Shown here in pieces: positions 47,035-54,731 of a DNA stretch of 64,000 nt (position 1 is its first letter; each line of letters opens with the position of its first letter). Both the position numbers and the translations under genes were made by a program. The stretch is from Sansalvadorimonas sp965243775. Its GTDB lineage: Bacteria > Pseudomonadota > Gammaproteobacteria > Pseudomonadales > Endozoicomonadaceae. The DNA lies in the NCBI GenBank assembly GCA_965243775.1, contig CBDEWF010000125.1, forward strand, positions 124,001 to 188,000. Direction: 5' to 3'. Under the pieces are notes generated by a model, which saw only the letters and a program-made list of their open reading frames with translations, had not been told where the DNA came from and made no database searches.

Positions 47035-49086
47035 TTACAGCTTTTTATGCTGAAAGGTTATCGGAGAGACACCCAGCCTTTTCGCTTCCTGTTGCAGGGA
47101 GGGATAGTCGGAACATTCACGCACATATACTCCACTGGGTTGTTCATTACCGAAGCAGTGGTTGCATTTTATCTTCAAAAGGTGGGCGATCCCCTTTTCA
47201 GGGGCCACTTTGTCCCTTAACAGAATAGCCAGGGCAGTTTTCCGCTGACCTTTTTTGTGGTGGAATTTAGCCAGATAATAATAATCGTCTGATTTTAATC
47301 CCCTCTCAACCCCTCCAGACTCAATGCGGCTGGTCAGATGCCGGGCTAATGAAGACGCTTCCAGTGTTTCCGCCTGGTTCAGAAGATCGATCAATTTGCC
47401 GTAAGGCATCATTTCTCCCCATATCTCCTTTTTGTAGTCACTTGAATTTCTGCTTCCATAAGCGAGTACCTCCCAGTCTCTATTTCCAGTGCTGGGGTCA
47501 CCAGCAAGTCCTGTTAGTCTATTCAGAAGGCTTTTACTTATCTGCTCCGTTGCAAATCTTGTTTTCAGGAAATTCAAATCACACCGACCTATACGGACCC
47601 TCAGAAGGTTGTCATCCAGGTGAGCTATTGAAATCGGTAAAATTTTCGGGACGGCCACTTTCTGGTGGGTGGAGGGCTCTTTCATAAGCAGAGCTGCAAG
47701 TAGTGGAAATCTGTTCTCCTGTTCAATCTGTCTCCTTAAATCAGTGAGGTGGAGCTTTTCGCAGGCGGAGTATATCAAGTGGAGTTTGTCAGCTTTATAA
47801 GCTGTAGACAGTAAGTTGTAGCCAGGCATATCATGGATTTTTATCGCCTCTTTATCTTTGTCAGATAACCCCATTTCTGCAGCTATATGGTATGCCGATA
47901 CATCAAGAAACTTTCCTACACTGGCCATTTCTGCCTGGAGCTCATCATCTTTTTCTGTCAGCTGCAATTGGCCTGTTCTGACCCTGTTAGCAAGACTGTT
48001 GAGGCTGATTTTCTCCAGCTTTTCAGCCAGGTAGTCAGAAGTTATATTCCCTGTTTTGTAGAGCACTTGCTTAAGAAGCTGAAAACTTGCTTCACAGGGA
48101 TTGTTGTGCTGGTCCTTTATTGTACTGATTGTATTGTCATCCAGTAATCCATGGGTTCTAAGCAGGGCAGTTATAGTGTCAACTGTTGTGATGTCAGCCA
48201 GTTGCTGAAGATCGGTCTCTGTCAATTCACGGGCTGCAGACTTGCCCGCTGTTACAGAGGGCCTGGTTACATGGAGATGAAACTCATGGGGGGCCGAATC
48301 ACAGGGCTTGAAATACATCAGGATCAGGGTGTTGGATTCCGGAAGGGAGGGTGATCCGGCACCGTGTACAATAGGGTATTTTTGCCCATCAATGATAAGG
48401 ACAGGAGAGATAAAGTTAATTTCTTCGTGGTAAATGTTTTCAAATTTCATAGAGAAGACATGGCCCCGGGGGACTGTCAGAGACGGTTTTGAGACACCAG
48501 CATGGGTAATCGACGTACTTGCCGTGGCCGTCTGAGGCTGACCAATGATGTGTCCTCCCATAAGCTGGGTTATCACCATTTCATCTGTGGTAAGGGTGGG
48601 AGTAACCATTACCACTCCACCAGGTTGGGTAATATCAATACCCATTTCCATGGTGGTTTTTGTTTCATCACTTTCAGGATAACCAGAGACAAGACTGAGA
48701 TAAAGCGTTCCCCTCTCTTTGCGGTGGCCAGCAGGACCGAGGTGTATATATCCCAAAGGGTGCTGGGGGGCGTGACTGATTTCCAGTGTCCCGGATTCTT
48801 CCTGACCTTCCTGAGTTTCCTGAGTTTCCTGAAGAGTCACGTGGCTAAAGGCTTTTTTGTCTTGCCCGGTGAAATCGCCATCAACTTCAAATATCACGCC
48901 GTGGGGGAGCTTGATTTTTACGGCCCCTGCTATGGAGGGGAGAAGTGCAGATAAAAGGACAGATAAAAGGACAGATAGAGATCCTGACAGCGGTCTCGGT
49001 TTGAGTCCCAGAAGGGGCGCAGGCACTCTTGCAGGAAAATGTGATTTAAGTAGTAACATGGGTTGGGACCCCATAGTAAGATACAT
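47035..49086 (-). CDS. Exported protein with two Death-fold-like domains, paralogue A
   Basis: Up to 683 residues; Met10 is a likelier start. A signal peptide precedes SLSVLLSVLLSALLPSIAGA, with cleavage probably after AGA. Residues ~55-275 are beta-rich (VKIKLPHGVIFEVDGDFTGQ). Residues ~284-370 resemble a Death domain, with TISTIKDQHNNPCEASFQLL then KLEKISLNSLANRV. A second, shorter bundle at ~395-457 contains AAEMGLSDKDKEAIK and HLTDLRRQIEQ. The C-terminus is a conserved Cys motif (CNHCFGNE ... RECSDYPSLQQEAKRLGVSP). It matches the neighbouring upstream gene throughout, so the two are tandem duplicates. Predicted periplasmic or secreted; role unknown, host-cell signalling interference is inference. 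Confidence 0.75.
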   Translation of the reverse strand: MYLTMGSQPMLLLKSHFPARVPAPLLGLKPRPLSGSLSVLLSVLLSALLPSIAGAVKIKLPHGVIFEVDGDFTGQDKKAFSHVTLQETQETQEGQEESGTLEISHAPQHPLGYIHLGPAGHRKERGTLYLSLVSGYPESDETKTTMEMGIDITQPGGVVMVTPTLTTDEMVITQLMGGHIIGQPQTATASTSITHAGVSKPSLTVPRGHVFSMKFENIYHEEINFISPVLIIDGQKYPIVHGAGSPSLPESNTLILMYFKPCDSAPHEFHLHVTRPSVTAGKSAARELTETDLQQLADITTVDTITALLRTHGLLDDNTISTIKDQHNNPCEASFQLLKQVLYKTGNITSDYLAEKLEKISLNSLANRVRTGQLQLTEKDDELQAEMASVGKFLDVSAYHIAAEMGLSDKDKEAIKIHDMPGYNLLSTAYKADKLHLIYSACEKLHLTDLRRQIEQENRFPLLAALLMKEPSTHQKVAVPKILPISIAHLDDNLLRVRIGRCDLNFLKTRFATEQISKSLLNRLTGLAGDPSTGNRDWEVLAYGSRNSSDYKKEIWGEMMPYGKLIDLLNQAETLEASSLARHLTSRIESGGVERGLKSDDYYYLAKFHHKKGQRKTALAILLRDKVAPEKGIAHLLKIKCNHCFGNEQPSGVYVRECSDYPSLQQEAKRLGVSPITFQHKKL

Positions 49087-49118
49087 TGACAGATATATTC
49101 AGGCAGCGATAACCCAGC

Positions 49119-51134
49119 TCATGTTTTTTTTGAGGGATAAAATTGATAAGGTGTAAGAGCGAGACGTTGTCTCTCAACCTCCAGAGATGGGCTGTTTCCA
49201 CATTTTCTTCTGCCGTAAGCATCTTTGCAATCATACTCCTCACACTGAATGCCTAGGTTGTGTCCAAGATATTTTTCTATCCTGCTGCCATGACTGCCTG
49301 GTTTTGCTCTTGCCAGCAAAAAACGCAGGGATAGAGGTCTGTTTGTTTTGCTGTATTTTTGAGCCAGTGCAAGGAGGGCTGAGTCGCTGATAATCTGATG
49401 TTCTTCGGGGTTCTCCAGATATTCTACTGTACGTTGCGCTACACTGTGGGTCTCCAGGTCATCAATATCATTCAGGATGGCTAGCCATTTTCTGTAGCTG
49501 AGTCCGGTTCCGAACTCTCGCTGCTTGACCGAGAACAACGCGTTGTCTGCCGAAGTTATAGCCATACCACTTCCCAACGAAAAACTCATTGCCCCTTGAA
49601 CCTGTTCCAGCATCTGGATAAAATTCTTTTGGCGTCTTTCATTTGGGGGCCTGCCCAGACGCATGAGATCACGGCCGGTCATTCTTAGATCAAGCAGGTA
49701 TGGATCAAGATGGTTGAATACTACGGGTAATAGCCGGGCGTTCTTTGACTGTTTAAGTTTGGGTTTTTGCTGCTCTTGTATGCGGCTTGCCAAAATGGGA
49801 TAAACTGTTGAATCTTTGACTTGATGGGGGAGATCTCCAAGCTCCGACTTTTTGCTAGCCTCGTAAAGCATGCCCAGACGTTGTTCCTGATAAGCCTTAT
49901 AGAGCAGTTCATAGCCCGGCTGGTTGCTTTCAGTAAATGCAGATGTAGATGTTGGTGGAAAACCCATTGCCAAAGCAAGTTCCTCTACAAAGGGGGCAAT
50001 ATACGTAGATAAAGTGATCATCTCCTGCTGGAAATCCGCGTCATCAGCCGAGACTTCCAGCTGATTTTTTCGAACCCTCTCCGCAAGGGTACCGAGGTGC
50101 TCCTCTTCCATCTTTTCCGCCAGTGCTTCGCTGGTAAATTTATCACCCTTACTGTCCAGAATGGTTTTCAGAAGCTGGAAATTCAACTCAGCGCCTTGTG
50201 CTAAATAGGTCGATTTCAAGTTGCCAATATCAGCCTCTTCTATCTGAAACCGGCGGGCTATTCTTACAGCAATATCGGGGGTGATCAGGGTAGAGAGTTT
50301 ATTAAGATCCGATTCCTGCAGCTCTCTGGAGCCCTGCCTGGCCGACTGTGCTTCTGGCGTAGAGCCATAAATTGTAAGGTGCTGGCTGGAGATTTTGTGT
50401 GGAATAAAATGCAGGATAACAACAGTGTCCCTGTCCGGTGGGTTGCCTGACTCTCTCTGTTGCAGGGTGTACTCCTTTCCCTGCAGCATAACTTTTGTTT
50501 TCATGGGGTCAAATGAACCATAGGGAATGCCCGGGATTCTTAACCAAGTCAGGTAATGCGGTGAGGCATCTGTTTGTAGAGTTGCAGGGGAGTGATTTTG
50601 AATTTGACCGCAAAAATTAACGTTTTCTGCACGGGATGAAAGTGAAGCCTCTGCTTCGACGCTTGTCTCCTCAATCGCCGTGATGGTATTTGTTGTCAGT
50701 ATTGTTTCGGCCGTTATAACATCACTTTCGATCTTGCTCTCCTGCTGCCATTTAACGCCGAGTTCCAGCGGAGATCCGAAGTCCTGATCGTGTTTGACAA
50801 AAATAGCAATCAAAAGATCCCCGATGGCCCCAGTTGGGATCCTGGTCTCACCCGCCAAGTATTGGGCATAACCTTGTGAATGGGTAAAGGCTATCTCGGT
50901 ACTGTGATCTTCTCTTTGTTCTTGAACGTAGCGAAACGCCAGCTTTTTGGTCTGGGTTATATCACCTTCGATGGTGTAGGTCAGCCCTCCAGGAAGAATA
51001 AAAGTCAGTGCCGTGGCATTGAGCGAGAGTGTATACGAGAGCAGAAAAAAGAAAGGGAGCAAGATCCGTATAATCCACAGAGTTGAAAAAATTCGTATAG
51101 TCGGGAAGAATTGTGGGAAAACCTCGCTTTTCAT
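49119..51134 (-). CDS. Exported protein with two Death-fold-like domains, paralogue B
   Basis: 671 residues from the ATG at 51134, which has AAGAGG at correct spacing (a TTG two codons earlier is less likely). Signal segment WIIRILLPFFFLLSYTLSLN, cleavage near NATA. Same plan as paralogue A: beta-rich part (LTFILPGGLTYTIEGDITQT), a Death-like bundle at ~275-357 (IGNLKSTYLAQGAELNFQLL ... EEEHLGTLAERVR), a second bundle at ~378-438 (GYELLYKAYQEQRLGMLYEA), and a C-terminal Cys motif (CEEYDCKDAYGRRKCGNSPS). It precedes paralogue A by 32 bases on the same strand, so they are probably cotranscribed. No family recognised beyond the fold-level resemblance. Confidence 0.75.
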   Translation of the reverse strand: MKSEVFPQFFPTIRIFSTLWIIRILLPFFFLLSYTLSLNATALTFILPGGLTYTIEGDITQTKKLAFRYVQEQREDHSTEIAFTHSQGYAQYLAGETRIPTGAIGDLLIAIFVKHDQDFGSPLELGVKWQQESKIESDVITAETILTTNTITAIEETSVEAEASLSSRAENVNFCGQIQNHSPATLQTDASPHYLTWLRIPGIPYGSFDPMKTKVMLQGKEYTLQQRESGNPPDRDTVVILHFIPHKISSQHLTIYGSTPEAQSARQGSRELQESDLNKLSTLITPDIAVRIARRFQIEEADIGNLKSTYLAQGAELNFQLLKTILDSKGDKFTSEALAEKMEEEHLGTLAERVRKNQLEVSADDADFQQEMITLSTYIAPFVEELALAMGFPPTSTSAFTESNQPGYELLYKAYQEQRLGMLYEASKKSELGDLPHQVKDSTVYPILASRIQEQQKPKLKQSKNARLLPVVFNHLDPYLLDLRMTGRDLMRLGRPPNERRQKNFIQMLEQVQGAMSFSLGSGMAITSADNALFSVKQREFGTGLSYRKWLAILNDIDDLETHSVAQRTVEYLENPEEHQIISDSALLALAQKYSKTNRPLSLRFLLARAKPGSHGSRIEKYLGHNLGIQCEEYDCKDAYGRRKCGNSPSLEVERQRLALTPYQFYPSKKT

Positions 51135-51151
51135 AGCCAACCTCTTATTCG

Positions 51152-51552
51152 TTAAGGGCGAGTGATTTCATCGGCAAACGCCAGAGTGTCCGTTATCGCA
51201 GGAGAACAGGATAGACGACGACACTTATTCTGCTTGCACATCCAACTGTTTTGGCACACCTCGTTATTATTACTGTCATTATTACTGTCATTATTACTGT
51301 CATTGTCATTATCTGGGGCAGGATCAGATTCTGTTTGCCCTGTTTGAAAAACAGCCGCCAGTGCAGTATGCGGAGCCTGATATACGACAGAGTTATTATT
51401 AGGGCTGGTAAAAACAGTGATAATACAATGCTAATAAAAAATGCTAATAAAAAAGCTAATGAAAACGCTGTTTTGCAGAGTGATTTTACTTCTGGAGTTT
51501 TCTTTCTAAACTTGCGCGGTGAGAATTCTTGAGGCCTTTGCCGGGAGTGGAG
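51152..51552 (-). pseudogene. Possible small exported Cys-rich protein, frame-disrupted
   Basis: Not a single open frame. The minus strand reads SPRKFRKKTPEVKSLCKTAF then a strongly hydrophobic stretch (SLAFLLAFFISIVLSLF), and in the next frame TSPNNNSVVYQAPHTALAAV, an acidic Asn/Asp/Ser repeat and EVCQNSWMCKQNKCRRLSCS, stopping at 51152. One extra T in the T5 run (plus-strand A5 at 51410-51414) would join them into a signal/membrane segment plus a cysteine-rich tail. No ATG is visible at the 5' end. The stop is 17 bases before paralogue B, which suggests an operon. The AT-rich 378-base gap could also be mere non-coding DNA. Confidence 0.35.
51266..51301. repeat. Three perfect 12-bp tandem repeats
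   Basis: ATTATTACTGTC occurs three times in a row, followed by a degenerate copy. The unit is a multiple of three, so it keeps frame; on the minus strand it encodes the Asp-Ser-Asn-Asn repeat of the disrupted small ORF. Confidence 0.85.
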
Positions 51553-51554
51553 TT

Positions 51555-53780
51555 ATGTTATGTCTGCCTTCGCTGTTGTTAACAATCCAGAGTTTAAAGC
51601 GGGGGGGGAGAGATTGGTGGAGGAGAGAGGGGCTGTTAATTATTCTGGCTGTTTGCGGGGGGCTGATCATCTGTGGACATGTTCATGCCGGAGGGAGTAA
51701 ATATAACGATCTGAAATTTCGCCAGTATATCCAGCTTATTGCCAAGCGAGAAGGCAATAAGCCCACCGCAACAATTACAGAAATAGCGGGCTTGGTTCCT
51801 AAATCAAAAAGTATAAAAGAGTTTGTTTTAGGGAATGGATTGGCTTGGGTGGATGGCAAGGATTGCGGTGAATCTATTTTTAGTGCAAAAGATAAGCTCA
51901 AATTAACAAAAAATGCAGGTCTAGCTTTTGCCCCGGATGGTGCGGAGATACTGAATCGTTTGCTGGAGACATGCCTTACACTTGAGTTGAATGTGTGGCC
52001 AAGTGTCATGGAGTCATTTGAGAAGAGTGATCTGGCTGCGGTCTATGTCAAGCTGGATAGGGGGTTTCAAGACTATTTGCAGGAGGAGAGAAATAGGGAA
52101 ACAGAAGAAAGCGGATCTTCCCACCCACCCGGGGGGCAACAAAGACGGGAAGACTACCAGTCATGGTCAGAAGCGCCACAGTATCAGGAGTATCAGGAGT
52201 ATCAGGATCCTGTTATCGGTGGGTCAGGGCAGAACCAGGCCACTACTCACGAGAGCGCAGCTTCCTATCCTCCTCCTTCGCGCCCGAGTGCGCCTCCACT
52301 TCCTTCGTACCTATCGGGTCAATTGCCGGTAAATGCGCCACCTCCCCTGCCAGGCCAGCCGCCATCCTATAATTCCGCCTATTACCCACAGCAACAGGCA
52401 GGAATAGCTGGCACGGTACCGGTCGTCAACAAAACACCACTTCAACAGACATTGCCTGGTGGATTTGATGTTAATACGATGATAGGTGGGGTAGTGGCAC
52501 AGGTTCGCCAGCAAAAGGCGCAACAGACTTATAACCACTCTGTAGCGCAAGGTAGCCATCACTCTGCTGAATGGACATTAACCTCAATGCAGCCAATCCT
52601 TCAAGTACCGGCAGGAAATTTTTTTGGGCTGCTGGATGGGAGTGCCAACTGGACAATAATTGCGGAGGCCTGGTTGGCAATTGGGGGATCTGAGCACACG
52701 GTTCTCAGGCTCTATGAAACAAGGGATTTGGGGGCCAGACGCAGTATTCTTACGGGTGCGCTAAACACAAAGGCTGGAATGGCGGCCAACCTTCTGATTA
52801 AGCTTGCTGATGTTGCACACAACCACAACCTACGCCAACAACTACAACTACAACTACAACAAAACCGCCCTGATCCATTTTTGTCATCTGTTGAGAATCA
52901 TCTGAGAGCAGCTGGATTCTCCATTGAGGAAGTGGCCAAAATAGGAGGAGACAATTTTAAGACAAGGGCTGACATTGCCAGCTGGACCATGCAGGCCGCC
53001 GGTTTCTTAAAAAATAATTGTAAAAGTCTAGATGTGGGTTTTAAAAATGTAGTCGGTTTTTTTGATTATTTCGGTTTGGTGCTCAACCAATCTGTACATA
53101 CGCTGGAAAAATTTATCAACTTGGCTCAACTGACTCAGGATGATCAAGGAGAGAAGTTACTGGCTGATGTTATTGTTGCCCTGTCACAAGCACAGCGAAA
53201 TGCTATCAGTTATGATGATCCGCTCTCTATCACAATGGATGGTATATTGCAGGCGGGTGTTCAGCAGGCTGTATCCGGTGGTCGCCCCCCCCTGGATGAA
53301 ATCGACCTGAAAAATACTGTTCAGGATGTACTTGCAGAATATGGCACACCGGTAGAACAGGTCTGTATAGCAATTAATACGAATGGGGGAATTAATCCCA
53401 TCAGGTCGTCAAAGTATAAAAAGCTGTCCACAACGGTTGGCCCGGCGGTTGTGAGGTTGAACGCTGGCCATAAGAGAACGCTGATGACTCTACGGTCTGC
53501 CCCTGACCTTAATAACGACGCTTTGCTGGGGCGGGTGGCAGAGCAATTACTGCCGTTTAAGTGGAAACAATTAGCACGTTCCATGGGACTTCCTGACAAT
53601 GATTTGCAGCAAATAGAAACTGCTTTTTCAAAAGATCTAAATCAGCAGAAGTTGGAGGCGCTTAAGTCTCTTAGAGCACAGGCTGTGAGTGAGGAGGTGT
53701 ACAGTGACGAACTTGCCCAGGCATTGGACCAGCATGGGATGAAGCGTGTTCGTCAAATGTTCTGGGAGAAGAGTCAATAA
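51555..53780 (+). CDS. Exported proline-rich protein with PPxY motif and C-terminal Death-like domain
   Basis: 741 residues from the ATG at 51555 (GGGAG upstream); a GTG at 51519 in frame is also possible. A hydrophobic signal or anchor (GLLIILAVCGGLIICGHVHA) follows Arg-rich KRGGRDWWRR, encoded across a G8 tract. A ~110-residue N-terminal domain is unrecognised. Residues ~190-310 are low-complexity, with QEYQEYQD and a proline-rich run containing APPLPSYL, APPPLPGQPPSYNSAYYP: PPSY is a WW-domain-binding PPxY motif. A bundle at ~355-425 (SANWTIIAEAWLAIGGSEHT) and the last ~85 residues (KWKQLARSMGLPDNDLQQIE ... SDELAQALDQHGMKRV) look like Death domains. Divergent from the two paralogues. Function unknown; an effector role is inference. 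Confidence 0.75.
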   Translation: MLCLPSLLLTIQSLKRGGRDWWRREGLLIILAVCGGLIICGHVHAGGSKYNDLKFRQYIQLIAKREGNKPTATITEIAGLVPKSKSIKEFVLGNGLAWVDGKDCGESIFSAKDKLKLTKNAGLAFAPDGAEILNRLLETCLTLELNVWPSVMESFEKSDLAAVYVKLDRGFQDYLQEERNRETEESGSSHPPGGQQRREDYQSWSEAPQYQEYQEYQDPVIGGSGQNQATTHESAASYPPPSRPSAPPLPSYLSGQLPVNAPPPLPGQPPSYNSAYYPQQQAGIAGTVPVVNKTPLQQTLPGGFDVNTMIGGVVAQVRQQKAQQTYNHSVAQGSHHSAEWTLTSMQPILQVPAGNFFGLLDGSANWTIIAEAWLAIGGSEHTVLRLYETRDLGARRSILTGALNTKAGMAANLLIKLADVAHNHNLRQQLQLQLQQNRPDPFLSSVENHLRAAGFSIEEVAKIGGDNFKTRADIASWTMQAAGFLKNNCKSLDVGFKNVVGFFDYFGLVLNQSVHTLEKFINLAQLTQDDQGEKLLADVIVALSQAQRNAISYDDPLSITMDGILQAGVQQAVSGGRPPLDEIDLKNTVQDVLAEYGTPVEQVCIAINTNGGINPIRSSKYKKLSTTVGPAVVRLNAGHKRTLMTLRSAPDLNNDALLGRVAEQLLPFKWKQLARSMGLPDNDLQQIETAFSKDLNQQKLEALKSLRAQAVSEEVYSDELAQALDQHGMKRVRQMFWEKSQ

Positions 53781-53874
53781 CCGACAGAAACAGACAAACC
53801 GTGGGTTGCTGTTCAGGTTGTTACTGGCCGACTCCGCTAATGGTGTGATTCTGGTGTAATCTATGCTGTTTACC

Positions 53875-53904
53875 ATGAAAATGCCCTTCGCATTTTCATT
53901 TTTC
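53875..53904 (+). terminator. Rho-independent terminator
   Basis: 10-bp perfect stem ATGAAAATGC / GCATTTTCAT around CCTTC, followed by TTTTT, 95 bases after the proline-rich gene. Confidence 0.85.
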
Positions 53905-53940
53905 GGGGTGGGCCTTTCCCGCTGATGGCTGTTTGAAATA

Positions 53941-53967
53941 CAATCCTTGGGCCGTGCACAAGGATTG
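53941..53967. other. Perfect 9-bp hairpin upstream of kinase gene
   Basis: CAATCCTTG / CAAGGATTG around a 9-base loop, without a T tail; 80 bases before the kinase start. May be an operator or leader hairpin. Confidence 0.4.
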
Positions 53968-54046
53968 CTTCCCCTTTGCTGTTGCCGCGGGTAGAATACT
54001 CCGCCTTTGCCAGCAGGCACATAATCAGACTCTCTGATGGATTTCA

Positions 54047-54700
54047 ATGCGGACTCTCACTGTTACTGACTACAACAGACTGCGAGAAGGCGGACGTGTT
54101 ATCGAAGCGGATGGCTTTGGGGATAAGGTTATTGAACTGGAAGATGGAAACTTTCTGAAACTTTTCCGGCGCAAGCGCTGGTTCTCCAGTGCTCTTGTTT
54201 TCCCTTATTCCAGACGCTTCGCAAAAAACGCAAAGGCGTTGGTGCAGCGTGGTATTCCCACCGTGGAAATGCTGGACACCTACAATATTCCTGAGATCCT
54301 GCGAACAGCAGTCCTCTACCGTCCTCTGCCGGGCAAGACTTTACGCGCCTGGCTGAAAGGCTGTGATGACCTTGAGCGCCAGCACCTGGCTCGGGAGCTG
54401 GGGCGGTTTATCGCGTGGCTGCACCGCTCCGGGGTCTATTTCCGGTCATTGCACCTGGGAAATATCCTGAAAATGCCAGATGGCCGTCTCGGATTGATAG
54501 ATATCTCCGATATGAACTGTCGTTGTTTTGCCTTGAGGGAAAGCAGCCGTTTGCGGAATTTCAGGCACATGGCCCGCTACCGGGATGATATGAAGCTGCT
54601 GGGAGATTCGGCAACGATCCTGGCGGAAAGCTATAACGATATGGCAGGAACTCAAAAAGGGTTCCGCCAGAAACTGGATAACATCCTGGCCGGCCGATAA
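54047..54700 (+). CDS. Lipopolysaccharide kinase (Kdo/WaaP)-like protein
   Basis: 217 residues of a compact protein-kinase-like fold. It has a glycine-poor N-lobe (GDKVIELEDGNFLKLFRRKR, with a probable ATP-binding Lys), the catalytic-loop equivalent GVYFRSLHLGNIL (His and Asn of HxxN) and the metal-binding DISDM in place of DFG. Such proteins phosphorylate core sugars of LPS or are annotated as toluene-tolerance proteins in pseudomonads; the substrate here is unknown. typA follows 31 bases downstream on the same strand and may be cotranscribed. Confidence 0.75.
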   Translation: MRTLTVTDYNRLREGGRVIEADGFGDKVIELEDGNFLKLFRRKRWFSSALVFPYSRRFAKNAKALVQRGIPTVEMLDTYNIPEILRTAVLYRPLPGKTLRAWLKGCDDLERQHLARELGRFIAWLHRSGVYFRSLHLGNILKMPDGRLGLIDISDMNCRCFALRESSRLRNFRHMARYRDDMKLLGDSATILAESYNDMAGTQKGFRQKLDNILAGR

Positions 54701-54731
54701 CCCGGACAGGTAATATAGAGGCATCTTTCCT

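Noticed and set aside
51266..51301. CRISPR array
   Set aside because: Units are 12 bp head-to-tail without spacers; a simple tandem repeat. No cas genes in the window.
51251..51532. 93-aa plus-strand ORF with Ile/Val repeat
   Set aside because: Its hydrophobic repeat is the other strand's reading of the 12-bp repeat; no ribosome-binding site and it overlaps the next gene's start.
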